Source of the DNA: Caminicella sporogenes DSM 14501
GTDB lineage: Bacteria; Bacillota; Clostridia; Peptostreptococcales; Caminicellaceae
Assembly: GCF_900142285.1 (NCBI RefSeq)
Contig: NZ_FRAJ01000007.1
Location: 82,991 to 146,990, forward strand
DNA length: 64,000 nt
Direction: 5' to 3'
Shown: piece by piece, positions 42,866 to 51,420 of the stretch
Layout: every line of letters begins with the position of its first letter
How positions within the stretch are numbered: the first letter of the stretch is position 1
Translations under genes and position numbers: made by a program
Notes under the pieces: model-generated
What the model saw: the letters and a program-made list of their open reading frames with translations, nothing else
Databases searched by the model: none
Told to the model about the DNA's origin: nothing

Positions 42866-43630
42866 ATGAATGAAAAAAGCTCTGATATGATTAGTGAATA
42901 TTTAGAAGTATGGGAAAGAGAGTTTAAAGGATGGGACTTTTCATATTTAGAAAAGTATGGCAGAATGAGAGAATTTCCATTGAGTTGGAATTATTATAAT
43001 GAAATAAGAAAGTATTTGAAAGATAGTCAATCTTTATTAGATATGGGAACAGGTGGAGGAGAATTTTTATCAGAATTAATTCCTTTACCTAAAAAAACAT
43101 GTGCAACAGAAGGATATAGACCTAATTTAGAAATAGCAAAAAAACGTCTTGAACCTTTAGGAGTAAAAGTTTATGAGATAAAAGAAGATGATAATATGCC
43201 TTTTGATGACGAAGAATTTGATTTGATAATCAATAGACATGAATCATATTCAGAAAAAGAAGTAAGAAGGATATTAAAAAAAGGTGGATATTTTATAACA
43301 CAGCAAGTAGGAGGATGTAATGATAAAGAATTGAATATGTATTTAAATGCTGAGCCATTTGAATATAGAGAGTGGGATTTAGATAAAGCAGTTAAAAATT
43401 TAGAGAAGAATAATTTTAAAATAATAAAGAGGAAGGAAGATAAAACTAAAACACGATTTTATGATATATGTGCAGTGATATATTATTTGAAAGCAATTTC
43501 GTGGCAAATATCAGATTTTAGTATTGATAAATATTATATTAAATTAAGGGAACTAGATTTTTTAATTGAAGAAATGGACTATATTGATGTAACATGTCAT
43601 AGATTTATTATAATAGCTTGTAAAAATTAG
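42866..43630 (+). CDS. Class I SAM-dependent methyltransferase
   Basis: 254 residues. The SAM-binding motif I is LLDMGTGGGEFLSEL near residue 56; acidic motif II CATEGYRPNLEIAKKRL, then MPFDDEEFDLIINRHESYS and RILKKGGYFITQQVG follow in the order of the Methyltransf_11 fold. Target is unknown; small molecules are usual for this subgroup. ACGGAGGG precedes the ATG by 7 bases, and that site can pair with an upstream CCTCCG after a ten-codon leader, suggesting inducible translation. It has no operon partner of known function. Confidence 0.85.
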   Translation: MNEKSSDMISEYLEVWEREFKGWDFSYLEKYGRMREFPLSWNYYNEIRKYLKDSQSLLDMGTGGGEFLSELIPLPKKTCATEGYRPNLEIAKKRLEPLGVKVYEIKEDDNMPFDDEEFDLIINRHESYSEKEVRRILKKGGYFITQQVGGCNDKELNMYLNAEPFEYREWDLDKAVKNLEKNNFKIIKRKEDKTKTRFYDICAVIYYLKAISWQISDFSIDKYYIKLRELDFLIEEMDYIDVTCHRFIIIACKN

Positions 43631-43733
43631 AGAAAAAGATTAAAAGTCATTAGTTTGATAAGGATGTATATTTAATGAAAAATAAAGATTAAACTTTACA
43701 AATAAATATTTAAACAGGTGGTAGGTATCAAAA

Positions 43734-44279
43734 ATGTCAAAAAATACGATTATAAAAATGTTAATAAGTATTACATTTATTTTAATTATCATATTAAATA
43801 ATTTAGTTTTTATACCTGCAAAGAATATTAACCGATATATAACTTATACTTTTGATAAAAGCAATGATGAATTGGCATATGTAATTAACGATTTAAGCAA
43901 TGAAATATATTCAGCAGATGAAGAAAAGCTAAAAAATAAAGAATATATAGAAGAAATTTTTAGAAAAGCTAATAGAAAATTAGGACTTTGGGAGAGAATT
44001 ATGAATACTTTATACTTATTAAACAAGAATTTTAAATTTAAAGATGTATGTGAATTAAAATACTATTTTTATACAATTATAGATAAGGGAGAATTGACAG
44101 AAGAAGATTTAAAGGCTTTAAAAGAAATATTTGAAACAATTAATTATATAAATCCGGGAATAGATGAAGAAGTAGAAAAAACGTATTTTTATGTTCGGCC
44201 TGGTAAAAGAGTAAAAGAATCTTTAGAAAAGATATTTAAAATTTGTGAGGAAATGAATTCTAAGTATTATTCAAAATAA
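43734..44279 (+). CDS. Uncharacterised membrane-anchored or secreted protein
   Basis: 181 residues, family not recognised. An N-terminal hydrophobic segment (IIKMLISITFILIIILNNLVF, residues about 6-26) acts as signal anchor or uncleaved signal; the rest is charged and mostly helical, with a C-terminal YFYVRPGKRVKESLEKIF. AGGTGGTAGG upstream of the ATG. It precedes the c-di-GMP riboswitch but lies upstream of it, so it is not controlled by it. No clear terminator is seen. Confidence 0.6.
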   Translation: MSKNTIIKMLISITFILIIILNNLVFIPAKNINRYITYTFDKSNDELAYVINDLSNEIYSADEEKLKNKEYIEEIFRKANRKLGLWERIMNTLYLLNKNFKFKDVCELKYYFYTIIDKGELTEEDLKALKEIFETINYINPGIDEEVEKTYFYVRPGKRVKESLEKIFKICEEMNSKYYSK

Positions 44280-44458
44280 TTGTTTAATATGTTCAAATTA
44301 AAATAGACGAATATTAAATTTTAAGTGAAAAACAAATAAAATTATAAAAAATTATTTTTTATGACAAAATACGACAAACAAACTTTTAATGATGTGCTAT
44401 AATACAAAATTAGTATGTAGAAGTATTATTATTGAAAAAAGTTAATAATGAGAAAATC

Positions 44459-44558
44459 GGATTTTGATAAAGGCAAACTTATCGAAAGATAAGGACGCAA
44501 AGCCAAGGGCCTAAAGTAAAGAACTTTCTTTACTATGGCAGCCGGTTACCGTAAATCC
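44459..44558 (+). ncRNA. Cyclic-di-GMP-I (GEMM) riboswitch aptamer
   Basis: Consensus elements are all present in order: P1 GGATTT/AAATCC (44459 and 44553), AAAGGCAAACT, P2 CTTATCGAAAGATAAG with its GAAA tetraloop, GGACGCAAAGCC, P3 GTAAAG/CTTTAC, and GGCAGCCGGTTACC carrying the tetraloop receptor and ligand-binding residues. It sits in the leader of a GGDEF/EAL gene, so it senses the nucleotide its gene product acts on. A terminator overlaps the region just downstream. Confidence 0.95.
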
Positions 44559-44564
44559 AAGTAG

Positions 44565-44600
44565 GCCCTTTTTACTTTTTACGGTAAAAAGGGCTTTTAT
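44565..44600 (+). terminator. Riboswitch expression platform: intrinsic terminator
   Basis: GCCCTTTTTAC (44565) pairs perfectly over 11 bases with GTAAAAAGGGC (44584), followed by TTTTAT. The 5' arm region AGGCCC (44563-44568) is complementary to GGGCCT inside the aptamer (44507-44512), giving a mutually exclusive alternative pairing. Whether ligand turns expression on or off is not determined by eye. Confidence 0.85.
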
Positions 44601-44654
44601 TAGTTTATTTGAATTAAGTGGAAGAAACAATTATGCAAAAGAGAAGGGATGGAA

Positions 44655-45932
44655 ATGTTGGTAAAAAATACTGATGCTTATTTTGATTATTTAACAGGTT
44701 TATATAATAGGTTATATTTATTTGAAAATTTTTCAGAAAATATTAATGAATTTATAGTAGTATTTTTAGATATTGATGATTTTAAGTATATAAATGATAC
44801 ATATGGTTATGAAATAGGTGATGAGTTTTTAAAAAAATTTGTAAGAAGGCTATCTAAAATTGTTGGGAATAGAGGAAAAGTGTTTAGTTATAATGCAGAC
44901 AAATTTTTAGTTCTTTTTCCTAAGGAAAATTTTAAAGATATTTATGAAAAAGTTGAATTGCTTTTTCAAAAATTAAAAGAGATAATAATAGTTGGAGATA
45001 TAGAGATTGCATGTTCAATAAGTATTGGTATTTATATAACAGAAAAAGATGATAAAATTGATGATGCTATAAAAAAAGCTGAGATAGCAATGCAAGAGGC
45101 AAAACAAAAAGTAAAGGGGCAATATGTATTTTATAAACATCAAATTGAAAAAGAAAAAATGAGAAAGGCTAATATACTAACAGAATTGAAAAAATCAATT
45201 TTAAGAAATGAGCTATATATACTGTATCAGCCAATTTTAAGTGTAAAGGGAAATAAAATACAAGAAGTAGAAGCATTGTTAAGATGGAATAATGAAAAAT
45301 TAGGAGAGGTTTCACCAGTAGAATTTATTCCTATTGCAGAAGAAACTGGTTTTATTAGAGAAATGGGCTTTTGGGTTATAGAAGAAGTATGTAGACAAAT
45401 TAAAGAGTGGGAAAAGAAAAATTTGGATTTAAAAGTAGCAATAAATATTTCACCTAATCAGTTTAAAGACAAAATGTTTTTTGAAAATTATAAATATATA
45501 GTCAAAAATAATAATGTAAAATTTAGTAAAATTAAATTTGAAATAACCGAAACCCAAATATTTAAAACAGAAGAAAAAACAGTTGAAAATTTATTAGAAA
45601 TTATGAAACTTGGTACTAAAATATCTTTAGATGATTTTGGAGCTGGTTATTCTTCTATGAAAAATATGATTCTTATTCCTTGTTCCGAAATAAAAATAGA
45701 TAAAATTTTTATTGATTATATAACTAAAGATACAAAAATTCAAAATTTAATAGCATCTATTATACATACTGCACACAGATTGGGATATGATGTAATTGCA
45801 GAAGGGGTTGAATATAAAGAACAATATGATAAATTATTAGAGTATGATTGCGAAAAAATACAGGGATATTTTATTAGTAGACCTATTGGTGAGAAGGATA
45901 TAATTAAATTTATAAAAAGAAGAAGTAGTTAA
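44655..45932 (+). CDS. GGDEF/EAL cyclic-di-GMP protein with degenerate GGDEF site
   Basis: About 425 residues: GGDEF domain at about 1-165 (YFDYLTGLYNRLYLFE, FLDIDDFKYIND) and EAL domain at about 175-420. The GGDEF signature is replaced by NADKF at residues 80-84, so cyclase activity is unlikely. The EAL domain keeps E206-A207-L208, NISPNQF, EITET, the metal-binding DDFGAGYSS (D326-D327), KIDKIF, AEGVE and QGY, so phosphodiesterase activity is expected. No membrane segment or other sensor domain. ATG 44655 is preferred over 44649, which overlaps the AAGGGA ribosome site. Controlled by the upstream riboswitch. Confidence 0.9.
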   Translation: MLVKNTDAYFDYLTGLYNRLYLFENFSENINEFIVVFLDIDDFKYINDTYGYEIGDEFLKKFVRRLSKIVGNRGKVFSYNADKFLVLFPKENFKDIYEKVELLFQKLKEIIIVGDIEIACSISIGIYITEKDDKIDDAIKKAEIAMQEAKQKVKGQYVFYKHQIEKEKMRKANILTELKKSILRNELYILYQPILSVKGNKIQEVEALLRWNNEKLGEVSPVEFIPIAEETGFIREMGFWVIEEVCRQIKEWEKKNLDLKVAINISPNQFKDKMFFENYKYIVKNNNVKFSKIKFEITETQIFKTEEKTVENLLEIMKLGTKISLDDFGAGYSSMKNMILIPCSEIKIDKIFIDYITKDTKIQNLIASIIHTAHRLGYDVIAEGVEYKEQYDKLLEYDCEKIQGYFISRPIGEKDIIKFIKRRSS

Positions 45933-46038
45933 AAAGAAAAAATATATTCTTAAGAATAAAATTTGATAAGTGTTATATTGTAAAGAATTTAATTGATAAT
46001 ATTTAAAAGTTAGATTATTTGGGGGTAAAATAAAATAC

Positions 46039-46533
46039 ATGTGTATAGAATGTAATTATATGCAAAGGATTGGTAATGAGAATAATGTAGTTTATTTAGA
46101 TTCTCCTATAGGTTTTATTGAAATCCAATCTAATGAAGGGAAAATAATAAGTTTGGATTTTGTTGAAGAGAAGAAATATAAAGAAAAATTTTGTCCTATA
46201 TTAGAAGAAGCAAAAAGACAGTTGAAAGAATATTTTAATAGACAAAGAAAGGAGTTTAATTTACCTATAAAATTAAAAGGGACAGATTTTCAAAAGAAGG
46301 TTTGGAATGAACTTATTAAAATACCTTATGGAAAAACCTGTTCATATAAAGATATAGCTAAAAGAATAGGAAATAAAAATGCAAGTAGAGCAGTTGGAAA
46401 TGCTAATAATAAGAATAAAATAGCAATCATTATTCCTTGTCATAGAGTAGTAGGCAGTGATGGAAGGTTAGTGGGATACGAAGCAGGATTATGGCGCAAA
46501 AAATGGCTTTTAGAACATGAAAAGAGTTTGTAA
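46039..46533 (+). CDS. ogt: Methylated-DNA--protein-cysteine S-methyltransferase
   Basis: Suicide repair protein that removes alkyl groups from O6-alkylguanine. 164 residues. The active site IPCHRVVGSDGRLVGYEAGL is complete, preceded by the helix-turn-helix region GTDFQKKVWNELIKIPYGKTCSY and NASRAVGNANNKN. The N-terminal domain is short but present. The start is uncertain: ATG 46039 is rather far from GGGGG (46020-46024), and ATG 46060 is possible. Two extra N-terminal cysteines (CIEC) occur only with the longer form. A terminator follows. Confidence 0.93.
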   Translation: MCIECNYMQRIGNENNVVYLDSPIGFIEIQSNEGKIISLDFVEEKKYKEKFCPILEEAKRQLKEYFNRQRKEFNLPIKLKGTDFQKKVWNELIKIPYGKTCSYKDIAKRIGNKNASRAVGNANNKNKIAIIIPCHRVVGSDGRLVGYEAGLWRKKWLLEHEKSL

Positions 46534-46542
46534 GAAATATTT

Positions 46543-46593
46543 AAAACCTATGATGTTCCTATATTTTAAGGAATTATCATAGGTTTTTATTTT
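46543..46593. terminator. Terminator between convergent genes
   Basis: AAAACCTATGAT...ATCATAGGTTTT forms a 12-bp stem extended by GTTCC/GGAAT pairing, with T-rich 3' side. Confidence 0.8.
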
Positions 46594-46606
46594 AAAGTGA
46601 TGTATG

Positions 46607-46900
46607 TTATTTATAAAAGTTTTTATGTTGTTTATTAATAAGTTTAAATATATTATTTGCTATATATTTTGACCCTTTAATGGAAAATATTTGTATTAAT
46701 TGTTGTTTTATAAGATTTTTGAGAAGCATTTCAAAGTAGTATTTTAGTAAAGGCTGCATTATAGGATTATTGAGCATATTTATAGAATTATTTTTTGTTC
46801 TAAGCTTTTTTGTGTTTTTAGTATTTGTGATAATTAAATTATTATTATAATTGGGATTTTTTTTATTAAAAGAATTTTGAGGTCTATTATTGTTAGTCAT
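46607..46900 (-). CDS. Uncharacterised asparagine-rich small protein
   Basis: 97 residues, family not recognised. The N-terminal 40 residues are low complexity, rich in Asn, Lys and Thr (MTNNNRPQNSFNKKNP), the remainder helical and basic (LLKYYFEMLLKNLIKQQLIQIF). No signal peptide. GAGGTGAT precedes the ATG at a good distance, which is the main reason to accept it as real. It has its own terminator in common with ogt. Confidence 0.5.
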   Translation of the reverse strand: MTNNNRPQNSFNKKNPNYNNNLIITNTKNTKKLRTKNNSINMLNNPIMQPLLKYYFEMLLKNLIKQQLIQIFSIKGSKYIANNIFKLINKQHKNFYK

Positions 46901-47431
46901 TTTATCACCTCTAATATATAATATTACCTTGTCTTGATTTTGTTGAATTTTAAAATATTATGCTGATGTATATTTATTTTACATTTATAAAATGATATAA
47001 AAAATATCTATAAGATTAATTTTGCAAGTATTTTTGTAAAAAAATTCAAAGTAAAAAAATGGAGTATTTTTTAAGATATTTATACAAGTTATTTGCTTCG
47101 TTTTTTAAAATATTTCGAAAATTTTTGATTTTAAAAAAGCATTTAAACCAAAGTAGAGTTTTAATTATTTTTTTGTAGTTAATAGGAATTAAGCAGGTAA
47201 AAAATTATGATTTAAAAATAGAGAGAAATTTTAATTATTAAAAAATTTGTTGATATAAAAAATAAAATTACAGTCAAATAGTTAAAAAAATAACAATGTT
47301 TTTTAAAAATTTACAGTTTAAATGAAATTGTTTATAGCTTATATTTCATCGAACAACTTTGAAAGATGTTGAAATATCTAATAGTAAGATATAAATTCAT
47401 AAAATTAAATTTTATATTAACAAAACAAACA
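46901..47431. other. Long AT-rich intergenic region
   Basis: About 530 bases with no supported gene. Stop codons are dense in all frames; no riboswitch core (glycine or other) is visible ahead of the alanine/glycine symporter. The only clear signal is the promoter that follows. Confidence 0.5.
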
Positions 47432-47460
47432 TTGACAAATATTTGACATAGAGTTATTAT
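47432..47460 (+). promoter_or_regulatory. Sigma-A promoter of the alanine/glycine symporter gene
   Basis: TTGACA at 47432 and TATTAT at 47455 with a 17-base spacer, about 50 bases before the ATG at 47514. Confidence 0.7.
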
Positions 47461-47513
47461 ATAATTAATACAATTCAAAGTATAAATAAAATTTTCAAAA
47501 TGGAGGGTGTGAA

Positions 47514-48902
47514 ATGGAGCAGTTAACTATGTTTTTTAAAAAAGTTGATGCTTTTGTATGGGGACCACCTCTGCTTATTTTGCTTGTCGGAACAGGTATT
47601 TTTTTGACGTTAAGATTAGGATTTATACAGATAGTAAAACTTCCATTAGCTTTAAAGTATTTATTTACGAAAGATGAAGATAGTAGTGGAGAAGGAGATG
47701 TATCGAGTTTTGCCGCTCTTTGTACAGCCCTAGCAGCTACTATTGGTACGGGCAACATAGTAGGTGTTGCTACGGCGATAAAAGCTGGAGGTCCAGGGGC
47801 ATTGTTTTGGATGTGGATAGCGGCATTTTTTGGTATGGCAACAAAATATTCGGAGGGACTTTTAGCTGTAAAGTATAGGGTTGTAGATGACAATGGACAG
47901 ATGTCTGGAGGACCGATGTATTACATAGAAAGAGGATTAAATAATAAATTTCTTGCAAAACTTTTTGCTGTATTTGGAATAGGGGTAGCTTTTTTTGGAA
48001 TAGGTACATTTCCACAAGTTAATGCTATAACAAAAGCAGTAGAAATAACTCTTAATATTCCAATAATTATTTCAGCTTCAATATTGACTATTCTAGTAAC
48101 ATTAGTAACTCTTGGTGGGATAAAGAGTATTTCAAGAGTAGCGGAATTAATAGTTCCATTTATGGCTGTATTTTATATAATTGGAGCTATAATTATATTA
48201 GTTTTTAATATAAAATTATTACCTGAAACTGTAATGTTAGTTATAAAGAGTGCATTTACTCCAACAGCTGCAACTGGTGGATTTTTGGGAGCAAGTGTGA
48301 TGCTTGCAATTAGAAGTGGTGTAGCTAGAGGGGTATTTTCAAATGAATCAGGTTTAGGTAGTGCACCAATTGCAGCAGCTGCAGCTAAAACTAAATCATG
48401 TGTAAGACAAGGTTTAATATCTATGACAGGTACATTTTTTGATACAATTATAGTGTGTACAATGACAGGAATAGTTTTGATATTAACAGGTACATGGAAA
48501 TCTGAACTAGCAGGTGCTGAAATGACAAATGCAGCATTTAAAAGTGGACTTCCTATTCCAATTATTGGACAGTATATAGTTACTATTGGATTAATCTTCT
48601 TTGCATTTACTACTATACTTGGATGGAATTATTATGGAGAAAGGTGTACAGAATATTTATTTGGAGTAAAAGGGATAAGAACTTATAAATACATATTTAT
48701 AATTTTAATAGCTTCAGGTGCATTTTTAAAATTAGATTTGATTTGGATAATTGCAGATATAGTAAATGGATTAATGGCAATACCAAATTTAATTGCTCTT
48801 ATAGGTTTAAGTGGTGTTATAATTCACGAGACAAAGAAATATTTTGATGAATTTAAGTATAAAGAAACAGAGAATGTTAAATCAGTTGGAAAAATAGGTT
48901 AG
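47514..48902 (+). CDS. Alanine/glycine:cation symporter (AGCS family)
   Basis: 462 residues, about ten membrane segments. Family signatures: VWGPPLLILLVGTGIFLTLR at the N-terminus, AATIGTGNIVGVATAI near residue 78, GGPGALFWMWIAAFFGMATK, ARGVFSNESGLGSAPIAAAA near 270, and FTTILGWNYYGERC near 365. It imports alanine or glycine with sodium. GGAGGGTG precedes the ATG. Own promoter and terminator, so monocistronic. Confidence 0.94.
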   Translation: MEQLTMFFKKVDAFVWGPPLLILLVGTGIFLTLRLGFIQIVKLPLALKYLFTKDEDSSGEGDVSSFAALCTALAATIGTGNIVGVATAIKAGGPGALFWMWIAAFFGMATKYSEGLLAVKYRVVDDNGQMSGGPMYYIERGLNNKFLAKLFAVFGIGVAFFGIGTFPQVNAITKAVEITLNIPIIISASILTILVTLVTLGGIKSISRVAELIVPFMAVFYIIGAIIILVFNIKLLPETVMLVIKSAFTPTAATGGFLGASVMLAIRSGVARGVFSNESGLGSAPIAAAAAKTKSCVRQGLISMTGTFFDTIIVCTMTGIVLILTGTWKSELAGAEMTNAAFKSGLPIPIIGQYIVTIGLIFFAFTTILGWNYYGERCTEYLFGVKGIRTYKYIFIILIASGAFLKLDLIWIIADIVNGLMAIPNLIALIGLSGVIIHETKKYFDEFKYKETENVKSVGKIG

Positions 48903-48913
48903 TTAAGAAGAAT

Positions 48914-48953
48914 AAAAAATACTGTCATATATATTTATATGACAGTATTTTTT
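48914..48953. terminator. Terminator between convergent genes
   Basis: AAATACTGTCATATA pairs with TATATGACAGTATTT around a short AT loop, followed by TTTT on the plus strand. Confidence 0.85.
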
Positions 48954-48967
48954 AGTCAATATATCGT

Positions 48968-50329
48968 TTAAAATCTTTTATATAATGGAATATAACTTTT
49001 TTTTTCATTTATACTTTTGTAAGCAGGTCTAATAATTTTAGGGTCGCTTACAATTTGTTCTATTCTGTGAGCACACCAACCTGTTATTCTAGAAGTAGCA
49101 AATAAAGGTGTATATAGATCAGCAGGGATGTTTAGCATTTCGTATACAAAACCTGAATATAAATCTACATTGGCACTGATTACTACATTTTCTCCTTTTA
49201 TTTCTTTAAATAATTCAATAGTCAGTTCTTCGATATTTTTATATAAATTAAATTCTTCTACTGCATTTTTTTCTATAGCTAATTCATATGCTTTTTTTTT
49301 CAATAAACAAGCTCTCGGGTCAGATTTAGTATATACTGCATGTCCCATACCATATATGAGACCTTTTTTATCAAAGGTTTCTTTTTTTAATATTTTCAAT
49401 AGATAATCTTTTAGTTTACTTTTATTTTGGTAATCAGGTACATTTTCTTTTATATTTAAAATCATTTCATGAACCATTATGTTTGCTCCACCGTGTTTAG
49501 GACCTTTTAATGAACCAACTGCTGCTGCAATAGCAGAATAAGTATCAGTACCACTTGAGGAAACGACATGAGTTGCAAAAGCTGAGTTATTGCCTCCGCC
49601 ATGTTCTGCATGTATAACTAGACATAAATCTAATGTTTCAGCTTCAGTTTTGGTATATTTATTATCTGCTCTTGTCATAAATAAAATGTTTTCGGCAGTT
49701 CCTATACCTTTTTGCGGAGGATGAATAAATAAACTTTTTTTGTCAAAATAGTGGGCTTTTGATTGATAACAGTAAGATATTATTGTTGGAAATCTTGCAA
49801 TTAATTTTAAACTCTGTTTTAAAATATTTTTAATACTAATATCATCTGGATTTTCATCATGAGAATAAAGAACTAGTATACTTCTTTGGAGTTTATTCAT
49901 AATATTTTTGCTGGGAATTTTTAAAATCATGTTTTCAGTAAAGTTTTGAGGTAAAGTTCTATATTCATCAAGTAGATTGTTAAAATCATTTAGTTCTTTT
50001 TGTGTTGGAAGTTTTCCAAACAATAATAAATATATACATTCTTCAAAGCCATAACGTCCTTCTTTTTGAAAGCCTTCAACTATATCTTCAATGTCAATTC
50101 CTCTATAAAATAATTTACCTTCAGTTGGTATTTTTATATTTTTTTCAAATATATAACCATGTACTGAACCAATTTCAGTAAGGCCAACTAAAACACCTGT
50201 ACCATTATTATTTCTTAAACCTCTTTTAACATTAAACTTATCATAAAATTCTGGCTTTATACGATTGTTTTTTTCAGCTAAGAGTGTTAAGTTATCAAGA
50301 AAGCTAGTATTGATTTCTTTAGTGTTCAA
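48968..50329 (-). CDS. Citrate synthase
   Basis: Joins acetyl-CoA and oxaloacetate. 453 residues with the family's catalytic elements: HAEHGGGNNSAFATHVVSS, GPKHGGANIMVHEMI (first catalytic His), GMGHAVYTKSDPRA (second His), ANVDLYSGFVYEML (catalytic Asp) and SRITGWCAHRIEQ (substrate arginines). The extended N-terminus of about 70 residues before YRGIDIEDIVEGF is as in clostridial forms. TTG start after GGGGGAG. Third gene of the acn-icd-citrate synthase operon, 25 bases after icd; together they make 2-oxoglutarate. A methylcitrate role is less likely given the neighbours. Confidence 0.93.
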   Translation of the reverse strand: MNTKEINTSFLDNLTLLAEKNNRIKPEFYDKFNVKRGLRNNNGTGVLVGLTEIGSVHGYIFEKNIKIPTEGKLFYRGIDIEDIVEGFQKEGRYGFEECIYLLLFGKLPTQKELNDFNNLLDEYRTLPQNFTENMILKIPSKNIMNKLQRSILVLYSHDENPDDISIKNILKQSLKLIARFPTIISYCYQSKAHYFDKKSLFIHPPQKGIGTAENILFMTRADNKYTKTEAETLDLCLVIHAEHGGGNNSAFATHVVSSSGTDTYSAIAAAVGSLKGPKHGGANIMVHEMILNIKENVPDYQNKSKLKDYLLKILKKETFDKKGLIYGMGHAVYTKSDPRACLLKKKAYELAIEKNAVEEFNLYKNIEELTIELFKEIKGENVVISANVDLYSGFVYEMLNIPADLYTPLFATSRITGWCAHRIEQIVSDPKIIRPAYKSINEKKSYIPLYKRF

Positions 50330-50354
50330 TTTATACTCCCCCTATTCATCATGC

Positions 50355-51374
50355 TTAGCTCATGAATTTTTTAATAGTGAGCATATTTTCTATTATTGCT
50401 TCTGTCATTTCTGTGGTAGATGATGAGCCACCTAAATCTCTTGTAATATACTTTCCTTCACTTATAGTTTTGGAAACTCCGTCTAATATTAAATTTGATT
50501 TTTTTGTTTCACCTATATAATTTAACATCATTGCACCAGATAAGATAATTGCAGTAGGATTAGCTATATTTTTACCTGCAATATCTGGAGCACTGCCATG
50601 AACTGCTTCAAAGATTGCCATATTATTACCTATATTTGCACCCGGTACAAGACCAAGACCTCCAACGAGTCCAGCACACAAATCTGATAATATATCACCA
50701 TATAAATTAGTAGTTACTATAATTTCAAATTGAGATGGATTCATTACCAACTGCATACACATATTGTCTACAATTATTTCTTGTAGCTTAATATCAGGAT
50801 ATTCTTTAGATATTTTTCTTACACAATCTAGAAATAATCCATCGGTTAATTTCATTATATTAGCTTTATGAACTACGGTAATTTTATTTTTGTTATTTTT
50901 TTTAGCGTAATTAAATGCAGTTTTAGCTATTTTTAAAGAAGCATTTTTTGTAATAATTTTAATAGCTTCTGCAGAGTTATCAGATATTTTTTTTTCTATG
51001 CCGCTATAAAGACCTTCGGTATTTTCTCTAAATATAATTAAATTGACATTTTTAAAAGGTGAATTAACTCCGGGAATAGTTTTTACAATTCTGACATTTG
51101 AAAACAAATCGTATTTTTTTCTGAGCATAACGTTTATGCTTCTAAACCCACTTCCAATTGGAGTGGTAATAGGACCTTTTAGTGCTATTTTATTTTTTTC
51201 AATACTTTCAAAAACTTTATTGGGAATTAATACTCCTTTTTTCTTATAGACATTTATTCCAGCATTTACAATATCCCAATTTACTTTTAAACCTGTTGCT
51301 TCGATTATTTTTTTTGCAGAACTAATTACTTCAGGACCAATTCCATCGCCAGGTATAAGAGTTATATTATACAT
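50355..51374 (-). CDS. icd: Isocitrate dehydrogenase, NAD-type
   Basis: Oxidatively decarboxylates isocitrate to 2-oxoglutarate. 339 residues, the short form of the isocitrate/isopropylmalate family. Seen: IPGDGIGPEV, FRENTEGLYSGIE, VHKANIMKLTDGLFL, TTNLYGDILSDLCAGLVGGLG and VHGSAPDIAGKNIANPTA. In the last motif the Asp-Ile after AP is the NAD-selecting pair; NADP enzymes carry Lys-Tyr there, so NAD use is expected. Operon context with aconitase and citrate synthase decides for isocitrate over isopropylmalate. AGCAGGTG precedes the ATG. Confidence 0.92.
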   Translation of the reverse strand: MYNITLIPGDGIGPEVISSAKKIIEATGLKVNWDIVNAGINVYKKKGVLIPNKVFESIEKNKIALKGPITTPIGSGFRSINVMLRKKYDLFSNVRIVKTIPGVNSPFKNVNLIIFRENTEGLYSGIEKKISDNSAEAIKIITKNASLKIAKTAFNYAKKNNKNKITVVHKANIMKLTDGLFLDCVRKISKEYPDIKLQEIIVDNMCMQLVMNPSQFEIIVTTNLYGDILSDLCAGLVGGLGLVPGANIGNNMAIFEAVHGSAPDIAGKNIANPTAIILSGAMMLNYIGETKKSNLILDGVSKTISEGKYITRDLGGSSSTTEMTEAIIENMLTIKKFMS

Positions 51375-51420
51375 AAATTCACCTGCTTTCGTGTGTAGAT
51401 GTATAAGTTTGAAGTTTTGA

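Noticed and set aside
46901..47513. Glycine riboswitch upstream of the alanine/glycine symporter
   Set aside because: The conserved GGAGAG and paired-aptamer core sequences are absent.
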